A DNA stretch of 64,000 nucleotides from G963662675 sp963662675. Lineage in GTDB: Bacteria; Bacteroidota; Bacteroidia; Bacteroidales; Prolixibacteraceae. Numbering within the stretch: the stretch's first letter is position 1; the number at the start of each line of letters is the position of its first letter. The notes below the pieces were generated by a model that was given only the letters and a program-made list of their open reading frames with translations, was not told the origin of the DNA and ran no database searches. The stretch is from assembly GCA_963662675.2 (NCBI GenBank), contig CAXXHP010000003.1, positions 124,001 through 188,000 of the forward strand, read 5' to 3'. This document shows positions 1-9,105 of the stretch, piece after piece. Both the position numbers and the translations under genes were made by a program.

Positions 1-162
1 ATGAATCACTTTAACCATAATTATCCGGGTTATTAGCTGGGCAATTATGGCTACGAGTAAAAGAGCTATTATAGATAGTGCAATGCCATAGATGGTTGCC
101 CAACTTTGTGACATGTCGAGATGTAAGAATAAGTCAATGAATATGTTGTTTAATTTCTTCAT
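1..162 (-). CDS. N-terminus of a probable MscS-type mechanosensitive channel (partial)
   Basis: The minus strand is open from an ATG at 162 to the left edge, giving 54 residues with no stop. After a short amphipathic start (MKKLNNIFIDLF) there is one clear membrane helix, GIALSIIALLLVAIIAQLI, followed by basic residues. This matches the start of short Bacteroidota MscS/YbdG-like channels, but the diagnostic pore helix and beta domain lie outside the window, so the family is an inference from shape and size only. It is transcribed divergently from the M64 peptidase gene, with 70 bases between the two starts. Confidence 0.4.
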   Translation of the reverse strand, partial: MKKLNNIFIDLFLHLDMSQSWATIYGIALSIIALLLVAIIAQLITRIIMVKVIH

Positions 163-232
163 ACCTTGAGTTTGTTGCCTTTAATCTTTTCTGATTACTT
201 TTATGTTTTAAAAATAATAAAATGACAGGATT

Positions 233-1510
233 ATGACGCGTCAACTCTTAATATTATTCTTTTCATTGTTTTCCGCTTTATTAAGTGCACAGTCGAATTA
301 TTCAAAATATTTTGAGAGTAACTCATTGCGAATTGATTATCTATTAGGTGGAACCGATAATACAACAGTAGGATATATAGAACAGATGAAAAAAGAACCT
401 AATTATGGCGGTTCAAAAGTTAATCTTATTGATGAATGCGAACTGGGAGCATATCGGTATCAAATATATGATTTACGGAGTAGACAACTTCTGTTTTCTA
501 AAGGTTTCTGTCCTTTGTTTCAAGAGTGGCAAACCACAGGGGAGGCAGATGATGTTAAAAAGAGTTTTTATCAGTGTGCCATTGTTCCTTTTCCCAAAAA
601 CGAAATTCTTTTTACCATCGAAAGTAAGAATTGGAATGGGGAATACGAACTTTTGATTTCTTCGGAAATTAATCCTCAAGACTATTTTATTTTGGAGGAG
701 CCATTGTCTGACTATGAGGTAGAGCAATTCATTGAAAGTGGTAGTTCTAAGGAAAAAGTTGATCTGGTTTTTTTGCCGGAGGGCTATACCGAACAGCAGA
801 TGGATAAGTTTATAGATGATGTTGAGCGCATGGTTGAGGCGTTATTTGCTGTTCAGCCGTTTAAAAAGCATACAGCAGATTTTAATATTCATATCGTGAA
901 AGTTCCTTCTCAGCAATCTGGAACAGATGTGCCCGGTGATGGCATATATAGGAATACAGCATTTAATTCTACTTTTTACACATTTGATACTCCTCGTTAC
1001 CTGACAACAAAGGACATGAAGTCTGTTCATGATGCAGCAGCTCTGGTCCCTTACGATCATGTTTTTTTATTGGTAAATAGCTCGAAATATGGAGGAGGTG
1101 GCATGTATAATTTTCTTACTGTCACCACTGTCGATAATGAAATGTCTGAGGAAGTTTTTGTACATGAATTTGGTCATGCATTTGCCGGATTGGCTGATGA
1201 GTATTATTCTTCATCAGTTGCTTATGAGGAATTTTACAATTTAGCGATTGAGCCATGGGAACCCAATATTACAACTATGGTTAATTTTGAAACGAAATGG
1301 AAGCATCTGGTTGGAATGAATACTCCGATGCCAACACCTAGAAACGCAGACTATAGAAACTCAGTGGGTGTATTTGAAGGTGGAGGATATTTATCAGAAG
1401 GGATATACAGTCCCATGATGGATTGTCGCATGAAAAGCGTGATGGCTGATAATTTCTGTTTGGTTTGTGAAGAAGCCATTGAAGAAGCTATCGAGTGGCA
1501 CTGCAAATAA
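233..1510 (+). CDS. Secreted M64-family (IgA-peptidase-like) zinc metallopeptidase
   Basis: 425 residues with a Sec signal peptide (hydrophobic run LLILFFSLFSALLSA, likely cut after LSAQ). The zinc motif HEFGHAFAGLADEYY starts at H311: HExxH supplies two zinc ligands and the catalytic Glu, and the following LADEYY is typical of peptidase family M64. An N-terminal beta-rich M64_N-like part (about residues 25-165) precedes the catalytic domain (about 170-425). The Cys residues near the C-terminus (DCRMK, FCLVCEE) could form disulfides in the periplasm or outside the cell. Family M64 includes the Clostridium ramosum IgA protease, but most members have unknown substrates, so no IgA activity is claimed. 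The gene stands alone. Confidence 0.85.
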   Translation: MTRQLLILFFSLFSALLSAQSNYSKYFESNSLRIDYLLGGTDNTTVGYIEQMKKEPNYGGSKVNLIDECELGAYRYQIYDLRSRQLLFSKGFCPLFQEWQTTGEADDVKKSFYQCAIVPFPKNEILFTIESKNWNGEYELLISSEINPQDYFILEEPLSDYEVEQFIESGSSKEKVDLVFLPEGYTEQQMDKFIDDVERMVEALFAVQPFKKHTADFNIHIVKVPSQQSGTDVPGDGIYRNTAFNSTFYTFDTPRYLTTKDMKSVHDAAALVPYDHVFLLVNSSKYGGGGMYNFLTVTTVDNEMSEEVFVHEFGHAFAGLADEYYSSSVAYEEFYNLAIEPWEPNITTMVNFETKWKHLVGMNTPMPTPRNADYRNSVGVFEGGGYLSEGIYSPMMDCRMKSVMADNFCLVCEEAIEEAIEWHCK

Positions 1511-2449
1511 AACGGATCAATTGAGAAATCAGGTGGGTTAGAAAAATAAGATCAATTTATTCTATTGTGGTGAATACAATTAACAAGTTTTGATGAAGAT
1601 TAATACTTAATGCGTATTCCTTGATTTGGCTGTTCTTTCGAGCGGGATTTCATTTTTTGGTATGACACAAAAAACGGTTAGTTCTGGGGGGAGATGGTAA
1701 GTGTAAAAACAATAATGGGAACCACTCGGTATGAATAGCTCCCATTCACTATTTTTAGCTTTCGCTAGTTCGTGTCAGGCTACTGTTATTAAAGCAGGCT
1801 ATAAGTAATAACTCTTGGCTGATTACCTTTTTGCCCTGATCCTTCTTTTACTGCTTATTACGGCAACAAATTGAGGACGTCCGATCTGTTACCCTTAAGG
1901 AACTTTCCCAGACAAAGTCTTTGCAGGATATTGAGAAAGTAAGGTCTTACGATCTTCTCTGCTCAATTTTTAAATATTTAGGATTGCTCCCAATCATTTT
2001 ATGTTTCCTTCTTGGAAGAATCTTCCATTTCTGAAACTCCTGTTCAGTCAAAACTTATAAGAACGCATGGCGATCTTTGTTCTGATTACGCAATACGGGT
2101 TGCCCCTTTTGCATAAACTTTGGTTCTTTATGATGGCAGATGGGAAGTCTGAGAGATTTGATTCTGACTCAATTAAGTACCATTATCTCCTCCTCATCAT
2201 ATTGAACTGCTTTTTTTATCGCTTACCTGATACACCAAAATTACGATGTCTGATATGTATAAGTCAATTATTTTCAGTGTTTTAAATGAACCTAGTATTC
2301 ACTGCATTTATTCACAATTGTTGATAATCCGCATAAACCTTGATTGTCGTACTTTTGCTACGATTATTTGTTCTTTATGGGTGATGTTTTCAACAATATT
2401 ATTTGCCAATTTTCAACAATAACTGGTGAAGTATTTATAGTTGAGTGGA
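1511..2449. other. 939-base stretch without an intact gene; possible decayed coding DNA
   Basis: No open frame here has a recognisable start, domain or ribosome-binding context. A plus-strand open stretch at about 1850-2030 and minus-strand open pieces at about 1960-2110, interrupted by stops, could be remnants of a decayed gene, but I cannot name a family. A 12-base direct repeat (TTTTCAACAATA) occurs at 2387-2398 and 2410-2421, close to the 3' end of the DUF5916 gene. Confidence 0.4.
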
Positions 2450-5086
2450 TTATCGTCCTATTCTATAGGACAGTTTTACTAAGAAAATATTGTGTGGCTT
2501 TTCATCAAAAAGCAATTTCCAATCTCTTTCAAATTTAAAATTGCCATCAGATACCGATGAATTTCTTGATTGTGACCAAACGAGATAAATTGTTGAGCCG
2601 GGAGAATACTCCCAACGTACAACCATGTTTGACAAAAACTCTTTAACATTGAAGTCGGGTTTGTCAAATTCATATTGAAGAGTTCCTTCTTCGTTGAAAT
2701 AAGAATAGGTTTCATCAATTGAGTTATAACTTAGCTGATCATTCGAGAAATGTTGAAACCGATCTTGATAATTGGAGGCTCTACCATCGGTAATGTATTT
2801 ATATTCATTGTATTTCCCTGTGGCAATAAATGGCTGTCCCCAATATTGGATACTTAGGTCCGGGGTGATGTTGTAATTGATTCTGATTGAGGTGCTCAGT
2901 GTGTTTTGATTGATCCGTGCAAAAATATAATCCGTTTTAGTACTTGTTTCTTCTTGGGTTACGTATTGTAATTCTTGGTTTCTTTTCGAATAATCTGGAG
3001 ATACCGTTATCTTTATACTATTTGAGGGACGAAAGCTTAAGTCTAAACCAAAACCATGCTGAGACAAAGCATTGTCTACATTACTACGCCTGAAATAAAC
3101 ATTACTTCCAATGGTGAATTTTTTTTGATCGTTTGAGCCTGTAGAAAGCCAAATGTTTTTTGACCCCGGGCTTTTAAGGGCTGGACCTCCTCTTAATTGT
3201 GTTACGCTGAGGCTTTCTCCGTTTATATTTGAACCCAAACTGAGATACCAGTAATTTTTGAATTGGGTATGCATATTTATATTACCCCCGGGCCCTAATG
3301 ATTCTCCTGCGAAATTCCAATTTGTCCATTGGTTGAAATTGAAGTTGTAGTATCTGAAAATCGAAAATGGCTCATATATGCGGTATCCCATCCAAAATGC
3401 CTGCATAATAATATCTGCTTGTCGCATATATCCAACATCATTTAGTTCTAGCTCGGGTGATTTCCATGTAATTGCATGAAGAAATTTAAGTTTACCTCCA
3501 TTCTTAGAAATTGTAAATTTTCCACCAGTTCCGGTCAGAGAAGTTCTTGTTGTATCCAGTTTCAGGTGAGTGGCATCAGGGCGTTGAAAATTGTGAATCC
3601 ATGATTCTTGTGTATTCTGAATCGCTTCTGTACTTCCTTTTATATGACTGAAATAGCTGCTGAAATCTATTTGCCAGTTTTTATTGTCCCATTTATGAAC
3701 TAAGTCAATACCTCCGGTGTAAGCCGATTTATGTATGTTTTCCAGATGGCTGGCGCTTAAATTTCTATTAACTCCGGTTAGCATAGTCCCCAAAATTGTA
3801 TTGCCATTATTAAAGTCTTTTTGGAGGCGACCAACTAAATAATTGGTTAGTGGTTCTATAATTTCTTCTCGTTTTGTTCCATTGCTAATATCTGCATATT
3901 CTTTAGCCGTTAATGATTCCAGAATGCCAATTGACCAACCGTTTTTTGTCTTTCCGGTAATTTTTGCGGCACCCAAAATGCTTGCAAATTCTGGTGTTTG
4001 AGCATATTCATTATCATTTAAATCTGGCTCGTAGTGTGGTTTTCGTCCAATTCTTCTAGAATAAAATAGATTCTCGTCAGCCGAGTCACCATCACCAAAC
4101 ATCAAAGGGAAGCTTAAAATGTTTTTGCCTTCAATGAAGAATGGCCTTTTTTCATTGAAAAACGTTTCATTTGTACTTAGATTAACTTCTGAGGGATCAG
4201 CTTCTACCTGACCAAAATCTGGATTTATTGTGAAGTCGAGGGTGAGATTTTTAGTAAGACCAAATTTACCGTCTAGCCCCATGTCCAATTTATTCATTGT
4301 GCCATTTGCTTTAAATGGATTATCGGGCTCTTTCTCAAATTGATCTGTTCGAGCTATTACGTATGGCGTAATTTCAGCTGTCTTTTTTGATTTGATATTT
4401 TTTAGTCCACTCATTTCACCATAATGTGAAACCCAGCCAGATTGGTTTTTGGAAATTGGCTGCCAAATGCTCCACTCATCTTTTCGAAATAAATAGCGTC
4501 CAACTTCCAATCCCCATATCAAATCGTCAGCATCATCAAATCGAAGCTGCGAAAATGGAATTTTCATTTCAGCATACCAACCATCATTATTTTTACTTGT
4601 TTTCACCCACCAAATTGGATCCCAGGTCGAATCTTCTTCATCGCCATCATTGCTGATTACAAATTCAGATTTAATGCCTGCAGCACTTGCTATAAATGAA
4701 AATGCCGTACGTTTATCGTGATATGTGTCAAATTGAACCATGACCAGATCACCATCCTGATAATCTCTCCTTGTCATTCGTTGAACTATGCTGTCAGGAG
4801 AAGTATCGTATATTTTAAAGGCCACATAAATATAATTATCATCATATAAAATGGAAAAGGAGGTCTTCATAGAGGGCTTTTTGCCTTCATACGGTTCATA
4901 TTGAGTGAAGTCATTTTCCCAATTTGAATTGGTCCATGCTGGTTCATCTATTATCCCATCAATAATGATTTCGTCCTGTGAAAGTGGTTTTGTTAGATAT
5001 GTTTTAGTGAAAGAATCTTGTGCAAATTGCTTTGAGTGGAAAGCAAAAATTAACATAGAGAATAAAAAGAGGTTTTTCGTTTTCAT
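2450..5086 (-). CDS. DUF5916 outer-membrane protein with N-terminal CBM9-like domain
   Basis: 878 residues with a signal peptide (LFLFSMLIFAFHSKQFAQ). Residues about 35-230 look like a CBM9-like carbohydrate-binding domain: the stretch IIIDGIIDEPAW begins it, and WYAEMKIPFSQLRF and a Trp-rich region follow. The rest is the DUF5916 region, with the family mark FTINPDFGQVEADPSEVN and FFNEKRPFFIEG, then alternating aromatic strands of a predicted beta-barrel ending in KLSYRIGR. The family is common in marine Bacteroidota and is often annotated as a carbohydrate-binding or hydrolase-like protein, but its true activity is unknown. It is a distant relative of the 750-residue protein at 38596-40848. 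It lies downstream of gltA on the same strand but is separated from it by a terminator hairpin. Confidence 0.85.
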   Translation of the reverse strand: MKTKNLFLFSMLIFAFHSKQFAQDSFTKTYLTKPLSQDEIIIDGIIDEPAWTNSNWENDFTQYEPYEGKKPSMKTSFSILYDDNYIYVAFKIYDTSPDSIVQRMTRRDYQDGDLVMVQFDTYHDKRTAFSFIASAAGIKSEFVISNDGDEEDSTWDPIWWVKTSKNNDGWYAEMKIPFSQLRFDDADDLIWGLEVGRYLFRKDEWSIWQPISKNQSGWVSHYGEMSGLKNIKSKKTAEITPYVIARTDQFEKEPDNPFKANGTMNKLDMGLDGKFGLTKNLTLDFTINPDFGQVEADPSEVNLSTNETFFNEKRPFFIEGKNILSFPLMFGDGDSADENLFYSRRIGRKPHYEPDLNDNEYAQTPEFASILGAAKITGKTKNGWSIGILESLTAKEYADISNGTKREEIIEPLTNYLVGRLQKDFNNGNTILGTMLTGVNRNLSASHLENIHKSAYTGGIDLVHKWDNKNWQIDFSSYFSHIKGSTEAIQNTQESWIHNFQRPDATHLKLDTTRTSLTGTGGKFTISKNGGKLKFLHAITWKSPELELNDVGYMRQADIIMQAFWMGYRIYEPFSIFRYYNFNFNQWTNWNFAGESLGPGGNINMHTQFKNYWYLSLGSNINGESLSVTQLRGGPALKSPGSKNIWLSTGSNDQKKFTIGSNVYFRRSNVDNALSQHGFGLDLSFRPSNSIKITVSPDYSKRNQELQYVTQEETSTKTDYIFARINQNTLSTSIRINYNITPDLSIQYWGQPFIATGKYNEYKYITDGRASNYQDRFQHFSNDQLSYNSIDETYSYFNEEGTLQYEFDKPDFNVKEFLSNMVVRWEYSPGSTIYLVWSQSRNSSVSDGNFKFERDWKLLFDEKPHNIFLVKLSYRIGR

Positions 5087-5172
5087 AGGTCAAGGTTTCT
5101 TATAAAGACTCTTGAAAACTTTTTTTGTTACACCTTAGTTGATGATATTTAGGTGTTTGGGATGTATTGTAT

Positions 5173-5204
5173 AAAAAATGCCCTCTACTCGGAAGGCATT
5201 TTTT
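5173..5204. terminator. Intrinsic terminator after the TCA operon
   Basis: A-rich arm AAAAAATGCC (5173-5182) pairs with GGCATTTTTT (5195-5204) around a 12-base loop. The T-run on both strands makes it usable in either direction. It ends the acn-gltA operon on the minus strand before the DUF5916 gene. Confidence 0.75.
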
Positions 5205-5229
5205 ATCATAGATATGATTGAGTTGAAAT

Positions 5230-6540
5230 TTATTTGATAGTTTCAGCTTTGTCGCGATACCATTTTAATGGGAACGATGAAGGGCGTTCAATCGGAAGAC
5301 CATATAACCGATCCATAACCAATGAGGAAAGTACCCCTAATGCTCTGGATACCCCGAATAAAACGGTGTAGAATGAATACTCTTTTATTCCATAATGATA
5401 TAAAAGTGCTCCTGAATAGGCATCAACATTTGGCCATGGATTATTTATTTTCCCGACAGATCCTAAAATTGGAGGGACTACCTCATAAAGATTATTAACT
5501 GTATTTATCAATTTATCTTTGGTAATATATCTATCTGCAAATTCTTTTTGAGCGGTAAACCTAGGGTCCGTTTCTCGCAAGACAGCGTGCCCGTATCCCG
5601 GAACTACACGACCTTCAAGTAAGGTTTTGTTGACATAGCTAGCTAGCTGTTCTTTGGTTGGTTCGTCTGTGTCTAGTTCGTCCATCAATTCAAAAATCCA
5701 GTTGATTACATCCTGATTTGCATAGCCATGCAGGGGCCCAGCTAATCCGAGCATTCCAGCACCTAGTGCATAGTATGGATTACTTAATGCGGAGCCAACA
5801 AGATGTGTCGTATGTGCTGATACATTTCCACCCTCATGGTCAGCATGAATAACCATGTACAATCTAAGCAAACGTTTTACTTCTTCACTATCATGGCCCA
5901 TCATATGAGCAAGATTTCCGGCCCAATCAAGACGTGGATCTGGTTCGATATGCTTGTCTTTAAAGTAATTTCTACGATAAATATATGCTGCTATTCGCGG
6001 TAAGCGAGCAATGAGATTCATGACATCATCGTACATGAAATCCCAATAGAACTTTTTGTTTACGCCAGATCTGTATGCTTTTTGGAAAACCGACTCAGTT
6101 GCCATTGCTACAATAGCAGCACTAAATTGAGTCATTGGTTTGGAGGATATTGGCAATGCATCTATTACATCAAAAACATGCTGGGGAACGTGAGCTCGTG
6201 TTGCCCAATCTTTTGAAATATTGATTACATCTTCTTTTTCTGGAATTTCACCAATCAACATTAGATAAAATAATCCTTCAGGGAGTGGTTCACCTTCAAC
6301 ATTTAAACGTGGTAACTTATCACGCAACTCGGGTATGGAATATCCTCGAAAACGAATTCCAGAATTTGGATCAAGCTTTGAAGTATCAGTAATTAGGCTC
6401 GGAACGCCTTTCATACCAGTCATTACCTGTCCAATTGTAACATTGGCAATTACTTTGTCTCCATGTTCTGTTTTTAGTTTCTGATATTCATGAATGCACT
6501 TACTTGCTTTTTCATAAAACCGATTCTTAATGTATTCCAT
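5230..6540 (-). CDS. gltA: Citrate synthase, mitochondrial (eukaryotic) type
   Basis: 436 residues; condenses acetyl-CoA with oxaloacetate in the cytoplasm. The catalytic triad is visible: H271 in AGPLHGYANQ, H318 in VVPGYGHAVLRETDPR and D373 in NVDAYSG, matching His274, His320 and Asp375 of the pig enzyme. Further stretches such as HEGGNVSAHTTHLVGSALS and FYTVLFGVSRALGVL are those of the mitochondrial/animal form rather than the E. coli hexameric NADH-inhibited form, so a dimer without NADH control is expected (inference). It is the last gene of the acn-IDH-IDH-gltA operon, 37 bases after the preceding gene, and is followed by a terminator. Mitochondrial-like TCA genes in this arrangement are known from Bacteroides. 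Confidence 0.96.
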   Translation of the reverse strand: MEYIKNRFYEKASKCIHEYQKLKTEHGDKVIANVTIGQVMTGMKGVPSLITDTSKLDPNSGIRFRGYSIPELRDKLPRLNVEGEPLPEGLFYLMLIGEIPEKEDVINISKDWATRAHVPQHVFDVIDALPISSKPMTQFSAAIVAMATESVFQKAYRSGVNKKFYWDFMYDDVMNLIARLPRIAAYIYRRNYFKDKHIEPDPRLDWAGNLAHMMGHDSEEVKRLLRLYMVIHADHEGGNVSAHTTHLVGSALSNPYYALGAGMLGLAGPLHGYANQDVINWIFELMDELDTDEPTKEQLASYVNKTLLEGRVVPGYGHAVLRETDPRFTAQKEFADRYITKDKLINTVNNLYEVVPPILGSVGKINNPWPNVDAYSGALLYHYGIKEYSFYTVLFGVSRALGVLSSLVMDRLYGLPIERPSSFPLKWYRDKAETIK

Positions 6541-6577
6541 ATTCTAATTTTTATTGATTTATTTTTTGTCTCATAAG

Positions 6578-7846
6578 TTAATGAATATTCTTGATAATTT
6601 CATCAGCAAACTCATTGGTTGTTAAGAGGGTGGCTCCTTCCATCATCGAATGGAGATCCGAAGTGACAAGTCTTTTGGCTAAAGTATGCTCCATTGCATC
6701 TAAAATGCGTTCGGCAGCTTCCATCCAACCTATGTATTCAAGCATCATTACTCCGGAAAGAATCAGAGAACTTGGATTTGCTTTTCCTGTTCCGGCAATG
6801 TTGGGTGCTGTGCCATGTGTGGCTTCAAAGATGGCATATCCACTCTGGTAGTTGACGTTTGCACCTGGTGAAATACCTATGCCACCAACCATTGCGGCTA
6901 ACTGATCTGAAATATAATCTCCGTTAAGGTTCATGGTTGCAATAACCGAATGATCAAAGGGGTGGAGGAGACTTTCTTGCATAAATGCATCTGTAATCAC
7001 ATCTTTAATGATTGTTTTGCCCTCTCTTTTTGCTTGTTCGAGCGCTTTTGTTGCATCAATTTGTCCTTTCTCCAATTCAATGTCCTGATATTGTTTCCAA
7101 GTGAAAACATGAGATTCAAATTCAGATTCTGCTAATTCATAGCCCCAATTTTTAAAAGCACCTTCCGTAAATTTCATAATGTTGCCTTTATGCACCAATG
7201 TGACTGAAGGCAAGTTGCGATTAATGGCATATTGAATGGCTGCACGTATTAGTCGTTCGGAGCCCTCTTTAGAAATTGGCTTTACACCAAATGAAGAGCT
7301 CTCAGGAAAGCGGACTAGAGCACCGGCATCCATTTCATTGTTTAGGAAATCATAAAATCTCTTGGTTTTTTCTTCTCCAGCCATGAATTCAATGCCTGCA
7401 TAAATATCTTCAGTGTTCTCCCTAAAAATATGCATATCAACCATTGAGGGGTAGCGGATAGGAGAGGGAACTCCCTTAAACCATCGAACAGGGCGAAGGC
7501 ATACGTACAGATCGAGTGCTTGGCGAAGAGCGACGTTTAATGACCGTATTCCACCACCAACAGGAGTTTCCAATGGCCCTTTTATCCCTACCAGATATTC
7601 TTTAAAAGCATTTAATGACTCTTCCGGGAGATAGTTGCCCGTGTTATTAAATGCCTTTTTCCCGGCAAGTACTTCTTTCCATTCCAGCTTTCTTTTGCCA
7701 CCATATACTTTTTCTATTGCAGCATCCAGAACTTTTTGGCTTGGCAGACTAATGTCCTTCCCAATCCCATCTCCTTCAATAAAAGGAATAATAGGGTTGT
7801 TCGGAACAAGTAGTTTGTTATTCTTTGTGGAAATTTTTTCTCCCAT
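6578..7846 (-). CDS. icd: Isocitrate dehydrogenase, E. coli Icd class, predicted NAD-preferring
   Basis: 422 residues, dimeric Icd class; oxidises and decarboxylates isocitrate to 2-oxoglutarate. The substrate serine motif GGGIRSLNVALRQ is present with S102 (E. coli Ser113, the AceK phosphorylation site). The coenzyme pocket is unusual. Where E. coli has Lys344-Tyr345, Val351, Tyr391 and Arg395, which bind the 2'-phosphate of NADP, this protein has N349-I350 (HGTAPNIAG), A356, S396 and S400. Position Cys332 of E. coli is Tyr here (GYAIFEATHG). Ile, Ala and Ser at 345, 351 and 395 are the residues introduced when the E. coli enzyme was re-engineered for NAD. I infer NAD preference. The start lies 1 base after the stop of the NADP-type IDH, so the two are co-transcribed. 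No aceK gene is visible. Confidence 0.93.
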   Translation of the reverse strand: MGEKISTKNNKLLVPNNPIIPFIEGDGIGKDISLPSQKVLDAAIEKVYGGKRKLEWKEVLAGKKAFNNTGNYLPEESLNAFKEYLVGIKGPLETPVGGGIRSLNVALRQALDLYVCLRPVRWFKGVPSPIRYPSMVDMHIFRENTEDIYAGIEFMAGEEKTKRFYDFLNNEMDAGALVRFPESSSFGVKPISKEGSERLIRAAIQYAINRNLPSVTLVHKGNIMKFTEGAFKNWGYELAESEFESHVFTWKQYQDIELEKGQIDATKALEQAKREGKTIIKDVITDAFMQESLLHPFDHSVIATMNLNGDYISDQLAAMVGGIGISPGANVNYQSGYAIFEATHGTAPNIAGTGKANPSSLILSGVMMLEYIGWMEAAERILDAMEHTLAKRLVTSDLHSMMEGATLLTTNEFADEIIKNIH

Positions 7847-7847
7847 G

Positions 7848-9080
7848 TTAGTTCTGTGAAAATTTATTTTTTAGATTTTCATCAATCGCTGCCAAAAAGT
7901 CTTCGGTAGATAAATAGTGTTTATCTGTTAAATTTTTTGAGTGAATGATAAGAGCCAGATCTTTTGTCATTTTTCCACTTTCAACGGTTTCAATGCAAAC
8001 TTGTTCAAGGGTTGATGCAAAATTTATTAAATTATCATTATCGTCAAGTTTCCCCCGAAAGGCAAGTCCCCTTGTCCATGCAAAAATCGAAGCTATTGGA
8101 TTTGTTGAAGTGGGTTTGCCTTGTTGGTGCATTCTGAAATGTCTGGTAACTGTTCCATGTGCTGCTTCAGCTTCCATTGTTTTTCCATCCGGCGTTATTA
8201 ATGTTGACGTCATTAAGCCTAAAGAGCCAAAGCCTTGTGCTACTGTGTCTGACTGAACATCACCATCGTAGTTTTTGCAGGCCCATACAAAACCGCCTTC
8301 CCATTTCATAGCAGCGGCTACCATATCATCAATCAGTCTATGTTCATAGGTGATGCCTGCTTTTTTAAACTTTTCTTGAAATTCGTTTTCAAAAACATCT
8401 TGGAATATATCTTTAAATCGACCATCGTATTTTTTAAGTATGGTGTTTTTAGTTGACATATAAAGTGGCCATCCTTTGTCAAGCGCTTGGTTCATGCATG
8501 CATGTGCAAAACCATATATAGATTCGTCTGTGTTGTACATGGCCATGGCAATTCCATCACCCTCGAAATTGTAAACTTCATAGGATTGTTCCTTGCTTCC
8601 ATCTTCCGGAGTAAATGTAATCGTCAGTTTTCCTTTCCCTTTTGTTGTGAAATCAGTTGCACGGTATTGATCACCAAAAGCATGACGACCAATGCAAATC
8701 GGTTTCTTCCAGCCTGGAACAAGCCTTGGTATATTGTTAATAATGATCGGTTCGCGAAAAACAGTTCCACCCAGAATATTTCGGATAGTACCGTTTGGTG
8801 ATTTCCACATTTTTTTCAACCCAAATTCTTCAACACGTACTTCATCAGGGGTAATCGTTGCACATTTTATTCCTACACCATATTTTTTAATAGCATGTGC
8901 TGCATCTACTGTTATTTGGTCATTCGTCTCATCTCGCTTTTCCATGCCTAAATCGTAATACTTGATGTCAATGTCGAGATAAGGGAAAATTAATTTTTCT
9001 TTGATAAATGACCATATAACCCGGGTCATCTCATCTCCATCCAGTTCTACAACGGGATTAGCTACCTTTATTTTTTTCAT
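7848..9080 (-). CDS. NADP-dependent isocitrate dehydrogenase, eukaryotic IDH1/IDH2 type
   Basis: 410 residues, nearly the length of human IDH1, and R132 in IGRHAFGDQYRATDF falls at exactly the human position. Substrate and metal motifs MTSTLITPDG and the NADP-binding stretch AAHGTVTRHFRMHQQG (Arg-His that contacts the 2'-phosphate in the human enzyme) are intact, so NADP use is expected. Cytoplasmic; supplies 2-oxoglutarate and NADPH. It starts 25 bases after the aconitase stop and ends 1 base before the second IDH. Having two unrelated IDH classes next to each other in one operon suggests separate NADPH-forming and NADH-forming routes through the same step (inference). Confidence 0.96.
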   Translation of the reverse strand: MKKIKVANPVVELDGDEMTRVIWSFIKEKLIFPYLDIDIKYYDLGMEKRDETNDQITVDAAHAIKKYGVGIKCATITPDEVRVEEFGLKKMWKSPNGTIRNILGGTVFREPIIINNIPRLVPGWKKPICIGRHAFGDQYRATDFTTKGKGKLTITFTPEDGSKEQSYEVYNFEGDGIAMAMYNTDESIYGFAHACMNQALDKGWPLYMSTKNTILKKYDGRFKDIFQDVFENEFQEKFKKAGITYEHRLIDDMVAAAMKWEGGFVWACKNYDGDVQSDTVAQGFGSLGLMTSTLITPDGKTMEAEAAHGTVTRHFRMHQQGKPTSTNPIASIFAWTRGLAFRGKLDDNDNLINFASTLEQVCIETVESGKMTKDLALIIHSKNLTDKHYLSTEDFLAAIDENLKNKFSQN

Positions 9081-9105
9081 TTTCGGGTGTGTTTATTGTG
9101 TATGA

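Noticed and set aside
7945..8958. Overlapping open frames of about 90-105 codons on the plus strand opposite the NADP-IDH gene
   Set aside because: All are antisense to conserved IDH codons, overlap each other and show no protein features.
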